From an uncultured Ruminococcus sp. (GTDB taxonomy: Bacteria; Bacillota; Clostridia; Lachnospirales; Lachnospiraceae), in assembly GCA_946494335.1 (NCBI GenBank), contig CAMMBV010000010.1, positions 23,447-87,446 on the forward strand: a DNA stretch of 64,000 bases. Reading direction: 5' to 3'. Positions 27,131 through 34,511 of this stretch are shown here, one piece after another (the stretch's first letter is position 1; each line of letters starts with the position of its first letter). The notes under the pieces are model-generated. The model saw only the letters and a program-made list of their open reading frames with translations, was not told the origin of the DNA and ran no database searches. The translations under genes were made by a program, and so were the position numbers.

Positions 27131-28432
27131 ATGAATACAGAAGAAAGACAGGTAATCAGAGAGCTGGCAAAGCAGTTCAGGGAACAGGCCGAACTTCCGG
27201 TAATGGAAGAAAGAAGGAAACTCTGGTTTGAGCACAATGATCTGAAAACAACAAAACCGGTGATCGCAGTATTTCCAGAAAATGCATGGCATGAAATTAT
27301 AAAGGCAGAAGATCTGGAATGTGAGGATGAATTAGCGAGGAAAATGGAGTGGCTCCTTCGGGCCAGACTGTTTAGAAGCAGAGTAATTCAGGATGATGTT
27401 CCGGCAGAGAAAATATGGGAAGTAAAGAAACAGATTACAGATACGGGATGGGACGCGCAGAATCCCGGACATAAAAACCAGCTTTTTGCAAATGAGACCT
27501 ACTGTGACAGTAATTTGGGGAATTGTCCGACTGTATGGAAAAAGGGATTCGTATTCAGCGGGAATGCCAGGCATTTCTCGCCTGTAATTCATGAATATAA
27601 AGATCTGAAGCGGATTCAGACTCCGGAGATTGTTTATCATGAAAAAGAAACCCTGGAAGAATTTAAAATACAGCAGGATGTTCTGGGAGATATTCTGAAT
27701 GTACAGCTGACGGGAGAAAGTCATATTAATTGTGGGCTGCTGCTGGTATATACAGAACTTCGAGGACTTCAGGAGGTATATTCCGATATTTATGATGAGC
27801 CGGAAATGTTGCGGGAAGCTATGGAAATCATATGTCAGGGATTTCATTCCTTACTGGATCAGTATGCCGGCATGGGACTATTAGAAATCAACAATCGACA
27901 GGGATACAATGGCTCCGGAGGAATGAGCTATACGCATGATCTTCCCAGAGAACCGGGCGGGAGTAAAAATCTGAAAAATCATTGGGGATTTACAGAATCT
28001 CAGGAGTTTTGTGTGGTGGGACCCAAACAACATTATGAATTTGTCCAGCGATATGAGGCTACGTTTGCCAAGAGATTCGGGCTGATTTCCTATGGATGCT
28101 GCGAACCTCTTGAAGATAAATTAACACCGGTACTGGAATTTCCAAATATACGCCGAATCTCCGTATCTCCGTGGGCAGATATAAAAAAGTGTGCGTCGCA
28201 AATAGGAAAAAAAGCGGTGTATTCATGGAAAGTTAACCCATCCTATTTTATTAACAATTTTCATCAGAGAACCTTCTTTGAGAGTATGATAAAAAATATG
28301 CTGGAAGATACAAAAGATAACTGTACGGAAATAATTCTAAAGGATACAGGGACGTGTCAGAATGATCCTGAAAGATTTGGAGAATTTGTATCCTTGTGCC
28401 GCAGACTATGCGGGGAAGTGGAGCATTCTTGA
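27131..28432 (+). CDS. Uroporphyrinogen decarboxylase-fold protein, putative methyltransferase (family A, copy 3)
   Basis: This 433-residue protein is clearly paralogous to the 9219 product throughout, for example REEQAELPVMEERRKLWFEH-like opening, DTGWDAQNPGHKN, YHEKETLEEFKIQQDVLGDI, the YGCCEP cysteines at about 325, ISVSPWADIKKC and KVNPSYFINN. It starts 4 nt after the ATPase gene. Placing a family A and a family B (21561) protein in one operon around an importer suggests that the two act in series, as methyltransferase pairs do. No corrinoid carrier is present, so the chemistry stays open. Confidence 0.7.
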   Translation: MNTEERQVIRELAKQFREQAELPVMEERRKLWFEHNDLKTTKPVIAVFPENAWHEIIKAEDLECEDELARKMEWLLRARLFRSRVIQDDVPAEKIWEVKKQITDTGWDAQNPGHKNQLFANETYCDSNLGNCPTVWKKGFVFSGNARHFSPVIHEYKDLKRIQTPEIVYHEKETLEEFKIQQDVLGDILNVQLTGESHINCGLLLVYTELRGLQEVYSDIYDEPEMLREAMEIICQGFHSLLDQYAGMGLLEINNRQGYNGSGGMSYTHDLPREPGGSKNLKNHWGFTESQEFCVVGPKQHYEFVQRYEATFAKRFGLISYGCCEPLEDKLTPVLEFPNIRRISVSPWADIKKCASQIGKKAVYSWKVNPSYFINNFHQRTFFESMIKNMLEDTKDNCTEIILKDTGTCQNDPERFGEFVSLCRRLCGEVEHS

Positions 28433-28460
28433 TTTGTCGGAAATGGAATTGGAGGAGAAA

Positions 28461-29987
28461 ATGAATAAAAAACCTAATGTAATATTTATTCTGGCTGATG
28501 ATATGGGATATGGAGATGTATCGGCGCTGAATGAAAATGCGGGATTTCAGACACCGAACTTTGACAGACTCTGCGAAGAGGGCGTTGCTTTTACGGATGC
28601 GCACGCTACCTCTGCAGTTTGCAGTCCATCCCGATATGGATTACTGACGGGAAGATATAACTGGCGTTCCAGACTTAAGAAAGGAGTGCTGGGCGGTTGT
28701 GACAGGGCGCTCATTGCACCTGAGCGGCTGACGATCGGAAAGATGTTTCAGGAGATGGGATATAAGACGGCTGCGATTGGTAAATGGCATGTCGGCATGG
28801 ATTTTGCCAATGTAGGGGATGAAATTTTGGAACATGATATGGCGGATTATGGAATTCGTGATCTTGATTATTCGGCGAAGATCGAAAATGGTCCAACAAC
28901 AAGAGGATTTGATTATTTCTTTGGCCTGGCGGCTTCTCTGGATACAGCGCCTTATCTGTTTATAGAAAATGATCATTTTACCAGTCTTCCGGATCATTAT
29001 TCAGAGGAGGTTGGAGTCAGCTTCTGGGTTGGAAAGGATAAAGATAAGTTTGATCCAAGACATAGCAAAATATTCTGGAGAGAGGGTCCTGTCGGCGCGG
29101 ATTTTGATCATGAGCAGGTAATGCCTGTACTTACCAAAAAGGTCATTGACAAAATAGAAGAATATAAAGAAGATCCGTTTTTTATATATTTCCCAATGAC
29201 GGCGGTACATACTCCTATATTGCCTACAAAAGAATTCCGGGGAAAATCCGGTACGAACCTGTACGGCGATTTTGTGCTTATGTGTGACGATGTGGTAAAA
29301 CAGGTTACCGATAAATTAAAGGAGTTGGGCCTTTATGATAATACGATAGTCGTATTTGCTTCAGACAACGGTTGTTCCAGCTGCGCTGATTATGAGGAGC
29401 TTGCGCTGTTTGGACACAATCCCAGTTATGTATTTCGCGGAAATAAACATGATATTTATGAAGGAGGACATAGGATTCCATTTATTATAAGGTGGCCCGA
29501 AGTAATACCGGCAGGAGGAAGATGCAACAGTCTCGTTTGCCTTTCAGATTTTTTTGCTACGATGGCTGAAATACTGGGATATGATCTTCCGGACAATGCT
29601 GCCGAGGACAGCTTTTCCATGCTGTCTCTGCTGCTTAATGCTGATGCCCCGGCTGTGAGGACGGAACTGATTCATCAGAGTATGGATGGATCCTTGTCAA
29701 TCAGAAAAGGTAAGTATAAACTGGAAATGTGTCCAGGAAGCGGCGGTGAAACATACCCGTATACCGGCTGTGAGACGTCTGACCTTCCAGAATATCAGCT
29801 CTATGATCTGGACAGGGATATCAGTGAAAAGAATAATATTATTGAAAATGAAAAGGAAATTGCAGAAAGTTTGAAATGTGACCTTACTAAAATTATTCAT
29901 GATGGACGTAGTACCAAGGGGCAGGCGCAAAAAAATGAAGGAGAAGAATTCTGGGCAGCGATTGAATGGACAAAGGATTATATTTGA
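28461..29987 (+). CDS. Type I (Cys-type) sulfatase
   Basis: The gene encodes 508 residues from ATG 28461 behind GGAGGAG; an upstream extension overlaps the UroD-like gene and is not needed. It hydrolyses sulfate esters, judged by the alkaline-phosphatase-fold sulfatase layout: metal-binding LADDMGYGD at residues 11-19, and the formylglycine motif CSPSRYGLLTGR with Cys54. Further pieces are GKWHVGM at about 113 and VVFASDNGC at about 317. Cys54 must be converted to formylglycine by an anSME-type maturase, which is not in the window. There is no signal peptide, so the enzyme is cytoplasmic and acts on a substrate already imported. It ends the operon that starts at 21561. Confidence 0.9.
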   Translation: MNKKPNVIFILADDMGYGDVSALNENAGFQTPNFDRLCEEGVAFTDAHATSAVCSPSRYGLLTGRYNWRSRLKKGVLGGCDRALIAPERLTIGKMFQEMGYKTAAIGKWHVGMDFANVGDEILEHDMADYGIRDLDYSAKIENGPTTRGFDYFFGLAASLDTAPYLFIENDHFTSLPDHYSEEVGVSFWVGKDKDKFDPRHSKIFWREGPVGADFDHEQVMPVLTKKVIDKIEEYKEDPFFIYFPMTAVHTPILPTKEFRGKSGTNLYGDFVLMCDDVVKQVTDKLKELGLYDNTIVVFASDNGCSSCADYEELALFGHNPSYVFRGNKHDIYEGGHRIPFIIRWPEVIPAGGRCNSLVCLSDFFATMAEILGYDLPDNAAEDSFSMLSLLLNADAPAVRTELIHQSMDGSLSIRKGKYKLEMCPGSGGETYPYTGCETSDLPEYQLYDLDRDISEKNNIIENEKEIAESLKCDLTKIIHDGRSTKGQAQKNEGEEFWAAIEWTKDYI

Positions 29988-30204
29988 TGTTGTTATGCAA
30001 AGTATATAAAAAATAAAAAAAGATAAATACAGTATTGAAATATTCGTAAGTATAATATATAATTACAAATGTGAATAATAAGATTGCAAAAAGCCGGGTG
30101 TAAGAGCGATTAATGCCGCAGGGTTTCGCCAGTAATTTTATTGAGTATCCGCTTTATATGTGCTATGATTGTCACTAGATAGAAACAATACGCCCGGTAT
30201 AATT
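29988..30204. other. Intergenic region with a consensus promoter and no gene
   Basis: TTGAAA at 30035-30040, a 17-nt spacer and TATAAT at 30058-30063 form a good + strand promoter, but no reading frame follows before the convergent XRE gene. Bases 30090-30140 can fold weakly. A short RNA or antisense transcript into the XRE gene is possible; I do not recognise a known RNA class. Confidence 0.35.
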
Positions 30205-30435
30205 CTAATCTTTGAAAAATTCGGAATATTCAACATCAAGAATTATTTTCAGAGCTTTCAGATCACTGGCTTTTATATTTCTGCGGCCAGATTCTATATT
30301 GGCATAGGTACTTCGGGAAATGGTACTGCCCAACAGCTGCATTTTTTCAACAACCTGCATCTGAGTCATATTTCTGGCCATGCGGATTGTCTGCATATTG
30401 CGTCCTAAAGGTATATCTTGTAGAATCCACTGCAT
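30205..30435 (-). CDS. Small XRE family regulator (copy 1)
   Basis: This 76-residue protein starts at ATG 30435; a longer in-frame ORF reaches 30528 but includes the promoter. It is a single Cro/CI HTH domain: RNMTQMQVVEKMQLLGSTIS, ANIESGRRNIKASDLKAL, ending EYSEFFKD. It is almost identical to the copy at 31080, and the DNA is also nearly identical over about 190 nt, so the duplication is recent. The region before the start carries the direct repeat AGTATATT at 30475-30491, probably its operator. Confidence 0.85.
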   Translation of the reverse strand: MQWILQDIPLGRNMQTIRMARNMTQMQVVEKMQLLGSTISRSTYANIESGRRNIKASDLKALKIILDVEYSEFFKD

Positions 30436-30474
30436 GATTGTCTGTCTCCATTGTTGTGACTTATTAGAAACCTT

Positions 30475-30491
30475 AGTATATTCAGTATATT
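30475..30491 (-). promoter_or_regulatory. Candidate XRE operator, direct-repeat form
   Basis: AGTATATTCAGTATATT (two AGTATATT half-sites in direct order) lies in the promoter of XRE copy 1. In XRE copy 2 the same half-sites are arranged as an inverted repeat. Confidence 0.4.
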
Positions 30492-30651
30492 TTTTTATGA
30501 CGAAAAATATGTCACCAGATAGAAACAATCGTTTAAGAAGGATATATTGCTTAAATATGATCAGCCGGCAAAAGAATGAATGGGCATATATGTTTATATC
30601 ACAGGTTACTGATTGGCTTTTATTTCGGGCTGGAAGGGAGCGAATGGTTTT

Positions 30652-31014
30652 ATGTGTGAGGATAAACGGGAAATCAAAAAAGAAATGACAGAAGAGATCA
30701 TATCAATGCTGAAAAATGGAAGCTGCCGTATGGAAATTTTAGAGTTGATGAAACTGGGGGCAGACAGTATTAAAAATTCAACGTATCGGACTTTGCTGGA
30801 CGGCGATATAGAGTACAGACAGCTCAGGTCTGAGATAAATAAGGCAAAGGAACAGATTAGTGAGATGGACCTTCAGCCTGATCAGAAAGAAGCTCTGGAA
30901 AATATGACAGATAAAATGCTGGAAGAAGAATATCACGTTATCACGAATGCATATATGGCAGGTATACTTGACGGATATAAGATCCTGAAGTCTTTTGACC
31001 TTACATATGAATAG
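30652..31014 (+). CDS. Small alpha-helical protein of unknown function
   Basis: The gene encodes about 120 residues from ATG 30652 (GGAAGGGAG lies 11 nt before; a TTG at 30613 is possible). It is charged and helical, with a likely coiled coil at about residues 55-75 (EYRQLRSEINKAKEQISEM), and ends in a helix around MAGILDGYKIL. It looks somewhat like the short DUF6809-type proteins, but I am not sure. It lies between two near-identical XRE regulator genes on the opposite strand, which hints at a small regulatory or toxin-antitoxin-like module. No catalytic motif is visible. Confidence 0.6.
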   Translation: MCEDKREIKKEMTEEIISMLKNGSCRMEILELMKLGADSIKNSTYRTLLDGDIEYRQLRSEINKAKEQISEMDLQPDQKEALENMTDKMLEEEYHVITNAYMAGILDGYKILKSFDLTYE

Positions 31015-31027
31015 AAATCCAACGAAA

Positions 31028-31059
31028 CACAGCACAGGGGAAATCATATCTGTGCTGTG
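31028..31059. terminator. Convergent hairpin terminator
   Basis: The perfect 10-bp stem CACAGCACAG / CTGTGCTGTG lies between the unknown + strand gene and the - strand XRE copy 2. It has no long T tract. Confidence 0.6.
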
Positions 31060-31079
31060 ATAATATAATCTGACGTTTT

Positions 31080-31310
31080 TCAATCTTTAAAGAACTCAGA
31101 GTAATCTATATCAAAAACTATTTTCAAAGCCTTCAGATCACTGGCTTTTATATTTCTGCGGCCAGATTCTATATTGGCATAGGTACTTCGGGAAATGGTA
31201 CTGCCCAACAGCTGCATTTTTTCAACAACCTGCATCTGAGTCATATTTCTGGCCATGCGGATTGTCTGCATATTGCGTCCTAAAGGTATATCTTGTAAAA
31301 TCCACTGCAT
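31080..31310 (-). CDS. Small XRE family regulator (copy 2)
   Basis: This 76-residue protein differs from copy 1 (30205) only in the last residues (VFDIDYSEFFKD against ILDVEYSEFFKD). It starts at ATG 31310. Upstream is the perfect inverted repeat AATATACTTAGTATATT at 31347-31363, a plausible self-operator. Tandem near-identical regulators around a small gene suggest mutual or redundant repression. Confidence 0.85.
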   Translation of the reverse strand: MQWILQDIPLGRNMQTIRMARNMTQMQVVEKMQLLGSTISRSTYANIESGRRNIKASDLKALKIVFDIDYSEFFKD

Positions 31311-31346
31311 GATTGTCTGTCTCCGATTGTGACTGTATAGAAACTT

Positions 31347-31363
31347 AATATACTTAGTATATT
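31347..31363 (-). promoter_or_regulatory. Candidate XRE operator, inverted-repeat form
   Basis: AATATAC TTA GTATATT is a perfect 7+3+7 dyad about 37 nt before the start of XRE copy 2. Confidence 0.5.
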
Positions 31364-31454
31364 TTTTTATTCTGGAAAATTTGCCACCATTTAGAAACAA
31401 TCGTATTTTATGAATAAAGGCGTATATAAATGTATCCTGCCAATAAATGCATCC

Positions 31455-31483
31455 TTGTCAGAACGGGACAGGTATGTTATGAT
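31455..31483 (+). promoter_or_regulatory. Distal promoter (P1) of Rpn unit 1
   Basis: TTGTCA at 31455-31460, a 17-nt spacer and TATGAT at 31478-31483. The same promoter is found at the same distance before the other two Rpn genes. Confidence 0.7.
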
Positions 31484-31489
31484 AATAAC

Positions 31490-31613
31490 ACTCTAAGAAC
31501 CGGGAGTCCCGGTATCAAATGGCCGTTCGGCCGAAAAAATTCCACACAAACAACTGCATAAAGCCGGATGCGTACGGATTTTTAAAAGAATGCAAGGTTT
31601 AAGATTGCATTTT
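31490..31613 (+). ncRNA. Putative structured leader or small RNA of Rpn unit 1
   Basis: About 120 nt between P1 and a hairpin with a T tract are conserved before all three Rpn genes. Structures seen are ACCGGG/CCCGGT (31499-31513), GGCC-GTTC-GGCC (31521-31532), a GCAT/ATGC pairing, and AATGCAA/TTGCATT (31589-31611) followed by TTTTC. The frames are not conserved between copies, which argues for RNA rather than a peptide. It resembles no RNA family I know. Confidence 0.45.
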
Positions 31614-31633
31614 TCATGACGTTTTTGTATAAT
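31605..31633 (+). promoter_or_regulatory. Proximal promoter (P2) of Rpn unit 1
   Basis: TTGCAT at 31605-31610, a 17-nt spacer and TATAAT at 31628-31633. The -35 overlaps the right arm of the terminator-like hairpin that ends the P1 leader, so P1 and P2 activity may interfere. Confidence 0.75.
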
Positions 31634-31674
31634 AAAGCAAACGAAAAGTATGCATCCGACAGAAAGGAGGATGC

Positions 31675-32631
31675 ATGCAGAAAAAAGATGTACTGACAGC
31701 AGCATACTTAACAGATAACAGCAGATTTGCGGATCTGGTCAACGTCCTGTGTTTTGAGGGAAGGTCCATGGTCCGTCCGGAGGACATCCATATGGAAGAC
31801 AGCGCGGAGCTTCAGATCCAAAGGACGGAAGAAGGGACAGAGACGAAAAAACGGTACCGGGACGTCATACGCCGGGTGGCCTGCGGCATACAGTTTGCCA
31901 TGATCTGCGTGGAGGAGCAAAGCTATGTAGATTACGCTATGCCGGTGCGTGTTATGAGCTACAACGCCAGCCGCTACGAACAGCAGCTGCGTACCAGAAA
32001 AGAGGAACATCGGAAAAAGCGTGACCTAAAAGGGGACGAATACCTGTCTGGGATTGCAAAAGACGATCGGTTCTTTCCGGTGATTACCATCGTACTGTAC
32101 TTTGGAAAACACTGGGACGGAGCGCGGGACTTAAAAGATTTGCTTAACATAGAGAGTCTGTCGTCCCGGCTGCAGGAGCTGGCGGGGGACTACCCCATCT
32201 ATGTGGTTGAAGTGGGAAACTGCCCCTACGCGGAACAGTTCCGGACGGACTTGAGACAGGTGTTCGGCTTCTGCCAATATGCGGACGACAAGGAAAAGCT
32301 GAAGGCTTTTGTGAAAAAGGAATGGGAAGGACTGTCAAACTTGTCGGAGGACGCCTACGACCTGATCAGTGCAATAACCAGCACAAAGGAGTTGGAAAAA
32401 ATCAAAGAGGAAAAGCAAAAAGGAAAGGAGAAGAAAGATATGTGTAAAGCGATCGACGATATGCTGGCGGATGCTAGGAATGAAGGAAGAGAAGAGACGA
32501 AAAATGAGATGATTCATAGGATTGTGAAGGATTATCTGGAAGAGGGAATTTCAAAAGAGATTATCTGTCGAAAACTTGAGAAGCTGTTTTCTATAGGTCC
32601 GGAAACTGCGCAGAAATATTTTGCTGGATGA
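31675..32631 (+). CDS. Rpn family recombination-promoting nuclease / PD-(D/E)XK protein (copy 1)
   Basis: This 318-residue protein starts at ATG 31675 behind AAAGGAGG. It resembles the Rpn/transposase_31 (PD-(D/E)XK) proteins: a conserved core with ICVEEQSYVDYAMPVRVMSY at about residues 80-100 (the usual IExQSxxDxxMPxRMLxY motif), then IVLYFGKHWDG at about 145. A charged linker (residues 240-260) leads to a C-terminal helical tail ending ETAQKYFAG. E. coli Rpn proteins are DNA nucleases linked to recombination and phage defence. Two further copies lie at 51741 and 63067. An internal ribosome site and ATG at 32440 may make a separate C-terminal protein. Confidence 0.85.
   Translation: MQKKDVLTAAYLTDNSRFADLVNVLCFEGRSMVRPEDIHMEDSAELQIQRTEEGTETKKRYRDVIRRVACGIQFAMICVEEQSYVDYAMPVRVMSYNASRYEQQLRTRKEEHRKKRDLKGDEYLSGIAKDDRFFPVITIVLYFGKHWDGARDLKDLLNIESLSSRLQELAGDYPIYVVEVGNCPYAEQFRTDLRQVFGFCQYADDKEKLKAFVKKEWEGLSNLSEDAYDLISAITSTKELEKIKEEKQKGKEKKDMCKAIDDMLADARNEGREETKNEMIHRIVKDYLEEGISKEIICRKLEKLFSIGPETAQKYFAG
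32440..32631 (+). CDS. Possible intragenic C-terminal Rpn fragment (RpnS-like), copy 1
   Basis: AGGAAAGGAG at 32421-32430 lies 9 nt before an in-frame ATG at 32440 (residue 256 of the long protein). It would give a 63-residue protein starting MCKAIDDML. Equivalent sites exist at exactly the same codon in the other two copies (52506 and 63832). In E. coli the rpn genes make such C-terminal products (RpnS), which act as antitoxins of the full-length nuclease. That the same happens here is inference from the ribosome site. Confidence 0.5.
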   Translation: MCKAIDDMLADARNEGREETKNEMIHRIVKDYLEEGISKEIICRKLEKLFSIGPETAQKYFAG

Positions 32632-32644
32632 AGAGTTCTTTTAA

Positions 32645-32673
32645 TAAGCTCGCCTTTTGGCGGGCTTATTCTA
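32645..32673 (+). terminator. Terminator-like hairpin after Rpn copy 1
   Basis: AATAAGCTCGCC / GGCGGGCTTATT forms a stable stem 14 nt after the stop; the T tract is weak. Confidence 0.6.
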
Positions 32674-32809
32674 TCGATAAAAGAATAAAGACAAGAAGGA
32701 TGTGGGCAGTTTTGACTGTTGGAAATTTATGATCTCATAATTTTGAGACGTGATATAATAAGCTGGTCATTTTCTTTAAGAAATAATTAGAGATAAATAG
32801 CGGATACTA

Positions 32810-32838
32810 TTGACAATAATTATTTTATGTATTATATT
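32810..32838 (+). promoter_or_regulatory. Promoter of the flavodoxin-fold reductase gene
   Basis: TTGACA at 32810-32815, a 17-nt spacer and TATATT at 32833-32838, in very AT-rich DNA. The gap 32674-32929 holds nothing else I can identify. Confidence 0.65.
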
Positions 32839-32929
32839 AATTAAAATAAAAACCATGAAAAAGAACTGTTATTTTAAAAAAGGTAACTAGAAATGGATAC
32901 CGTTTTTATGCAGTAAAAGAAAAGGGGTA

Positions 32930-33487
32930 ATGGATATGCAGAAACGAATACTTGTTTTGAAAGGGAGCGCGCGAACAGGTGGAAACAGTGAACAGTTGGC
33001 GGATGCATTGATAAAAGGAGCAAAAGAAAAAGGACATGAGGTCAGTGAGTTTAAACTGGCGGATATGAAAATTGGCGGTTGTCGGGGATGTAATGGCTGC
33101 TGGCAGTCAAAGGGCAATTGTATCATAGAAGACGATATGAAAAAGCTGGAACCAAATCTTGAAAATGCGGACGTTTTGGTCATCGCATCGCCATTGTACT
33201 GGTCTTCATTTCCGGCGCAGGTGAAAGCGGTAATGGATCGAATCTATGAATATGATCCGATTAATGGAGGAAAAAATCTTCATATCAAAGAAAGCATTTT
33301 ACTGTGCTGCGGAGAAACAGATCAGGAGGGAGATTTTGATATCATCAGGAAATTATTTCAGATTTTTTCTGAGTTTAATAAAATTACAGTGCGAGAAATG
33401 GTTTGTGTATCAAAAGTCAATGAAAAAGGTGACATTAGAGGGAATGAAGCTCTGGAACGTGCAGAAATGCTTGGTAAGGCATTATAA
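32930..33487 (+). CDS. Flavodoxin-fold NAD(P)H oxidoreductase (iron-sulfur flavoprotein-like)
   Basis: This protein of about 185 residues (start ATG 32930; ATG 32936 fits the GGGG ribosome site better) has the FMN-binding opening LVLKGSARTGGNSEQLADAL at residues 8-27. A cysteine-rich stretch GGCRGCNGCWQSKGNC lies at about residues 48-63, as in NADPH-dependent FMN reductase and iron-sulfur flavoprotein families. IASPLYWSSFPAQVKAVMDR at about 85 contacts the flavin. It probably reduces quinones, nitro compounds or other small electrophiles. A paralogue without most cysteines follows at 33743. Confidence 0.88.
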   Translation: MDMQKRILVLKGSARTGGNSEQLADALIKGAKEKGHEVSEFKLADMKIGGCRGCNGCWQSKGNCIIEDDMKKLEPNLENADVLVIASPLYWSSFPAQVKAVMDRIYEYDPINGGKNLHIKESILLCCGETDQEGDFDIIRKLFQIFSEFNKITVREMVCVSKVNEKGDIRGNEALERAEMLGKAL

Positions 33488-33659
33488 TCAATTATAAGTG
33501 TGTTTGATCATGAGGATGGAATAAACAGTCTTGGTAATATTGCTATCTTATACTCAGCATATCCTTTTGTTCATGAAAGTTGAGTTTTCCTGAAAAAATA
33601 TAAAATAATTCCACCTCCTGCTCATATTTGATGGGCTGCCGTTTCCGAGGCGGATCATC

Positions 33660-33706
33660 AGCAAAAGTCTGCGGTGCTGTTTGACAGCTTCCGTAGACTT
33701 TTTTGC
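33660..33706 (+). terminator. Strong hairpin with T tract before the second reductase gene
   Basis: AAAAGTCTGCGG...CCGTAGACTTTTTT encloses an inner CTGT/ACAG pair. It lies 20-25 nt before the ribosome site of the 33743 gene, so it is either the terminator of an upstream transcript or an attenuator in that gene's leader. Confidence 0.65.
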
Positions 33707-33742
33707 AAAAAGTAAAATATATAAATTTAAGGAGGAAAAAAG

Positions 33743-34300
33743 ATGAGTGAAAATATTCTTGTGTTAACAGGAAATCCCAGAAGGGAGGAAGATAATAATA
33801 CACTGGCAGATGCATTTATTAAAGGAGCCATAAAAAACAAAAATAAGGTAATAAAAGTGAACCTTGCAGAAAAGAAGATCAATGGATACAATGCGGACAA
33901 CGGCTGCCGGATCAGCACAAGGAGCGGTAATGCTTATGATGATCTGGCAGAGCTGGAACTGCTGTTGGAAGACACGGACGTACTTGTGATTGTGATGCCG
34001 ATTTACTGGCCTGTAATTTCAGCACAGGCGAAAGTAACGTTAGGGCATCTTTGTCAGTGTGGCTCTGATGACGGAGAAAAACATTTACACATAAAAGAAG
34101 CAATTCTTCTGACTTGTGGTGAAACGGATGATGCAGAAGATTTTATGATGACAAAAACATTTTTAAATATGCTATCGGATTTTAACGGAATGAAGGTGCG
34201 TGATATGATTGCAGTTTCTGGTGTTAACTTAAATGGAGATATCAATGGAAATGATGTATTAGTTCAGGCAGAAAAGCTGGGACTTTCTGTTGGAGCATAA
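33743..34300 (+). CDS. Flavodoxin-fold oxidoreductase paralogue, probably altered function
   Basis: This 185-residue protein behind AAGGAGG is homologous along its length to the 32930 product (ILVLTGNPRREEDNNTLADAF, VIVMPIYWPVISAQAKVTLG, LHIKEAILLTCGETDDAEDF). The cysteine-rich stretch is lost (KINGYNADNGCRIST), and the phosphate-binding SxRxxGNS has become NPRREEDNN. It may not bind an iron-sulfur cluster and may bind FMN poorly. It looks like a tandem duplicate that has diverged, but its frame is intact. Confidence 0.75.
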   Translation: MSENILVLTGNPRREEDNNTLADAFIKGAIKNKNKVIKVNLAEKKINGYNADNGCRISTRSGNAYDDLAELELLLEDTDVLVIVMPIYWPVISAQAKVTLGHLCQCGSDDGEKHLHIKEAILLTCGETDDAEDFMMTKTFLNMLSDFNGMKVRDMIAVSGVNLNGDINGNDVLVQAEKLGLSVGA

Positions 34301-34405
34301 GAAAATAGAATACCAAAACAGGATCCAGGTAAATTCTTAGTTACTTTAATTATATTTTTGGTAAAAATACACAAAAAATATATAATAAAATAGTTATAAT
34401 AAGTA

Positions 34406-34434
34406 TTGACGCAAATGGTGAAAGATGATATTAT
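34406..34434 (+). promoter_or_regulatory. Promoter of the B12 mutase operon
   Basis: TTGACG at 34406-34411, a 17-nt spacer and TATTAT at 34429-34434. An AT-rich motif TTATAATAAGTATT (34394-34407) overlaps the -35, and its reversed form appears before 43427 (AATACTTATAATAA, 43386-43399). Confidence 0.65.
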
Positions 34435-34511
34435 CTTTACAACAAAACATAATATAACACATATAATAATACTTAAATAATTTATGTGGTCGGATTGGGA
34501 AGGAGAAGACA

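Noticed and set aside
31675..32631. Rpn genes as transposases of a classical insertion sequence
   Set aside because: No terminal inverted repeats or target duplications flank the units, and the conserved flanks are promoter and leader sequence. The repeat unit ends within or just after the gene.
34301..34511. Cobalamin riboswitch before the B12 mutase operon
   Set aside because: The 210-nt region is AT-rich, lacks a B12-box-like GCCACTG element and is explained by a promoter.
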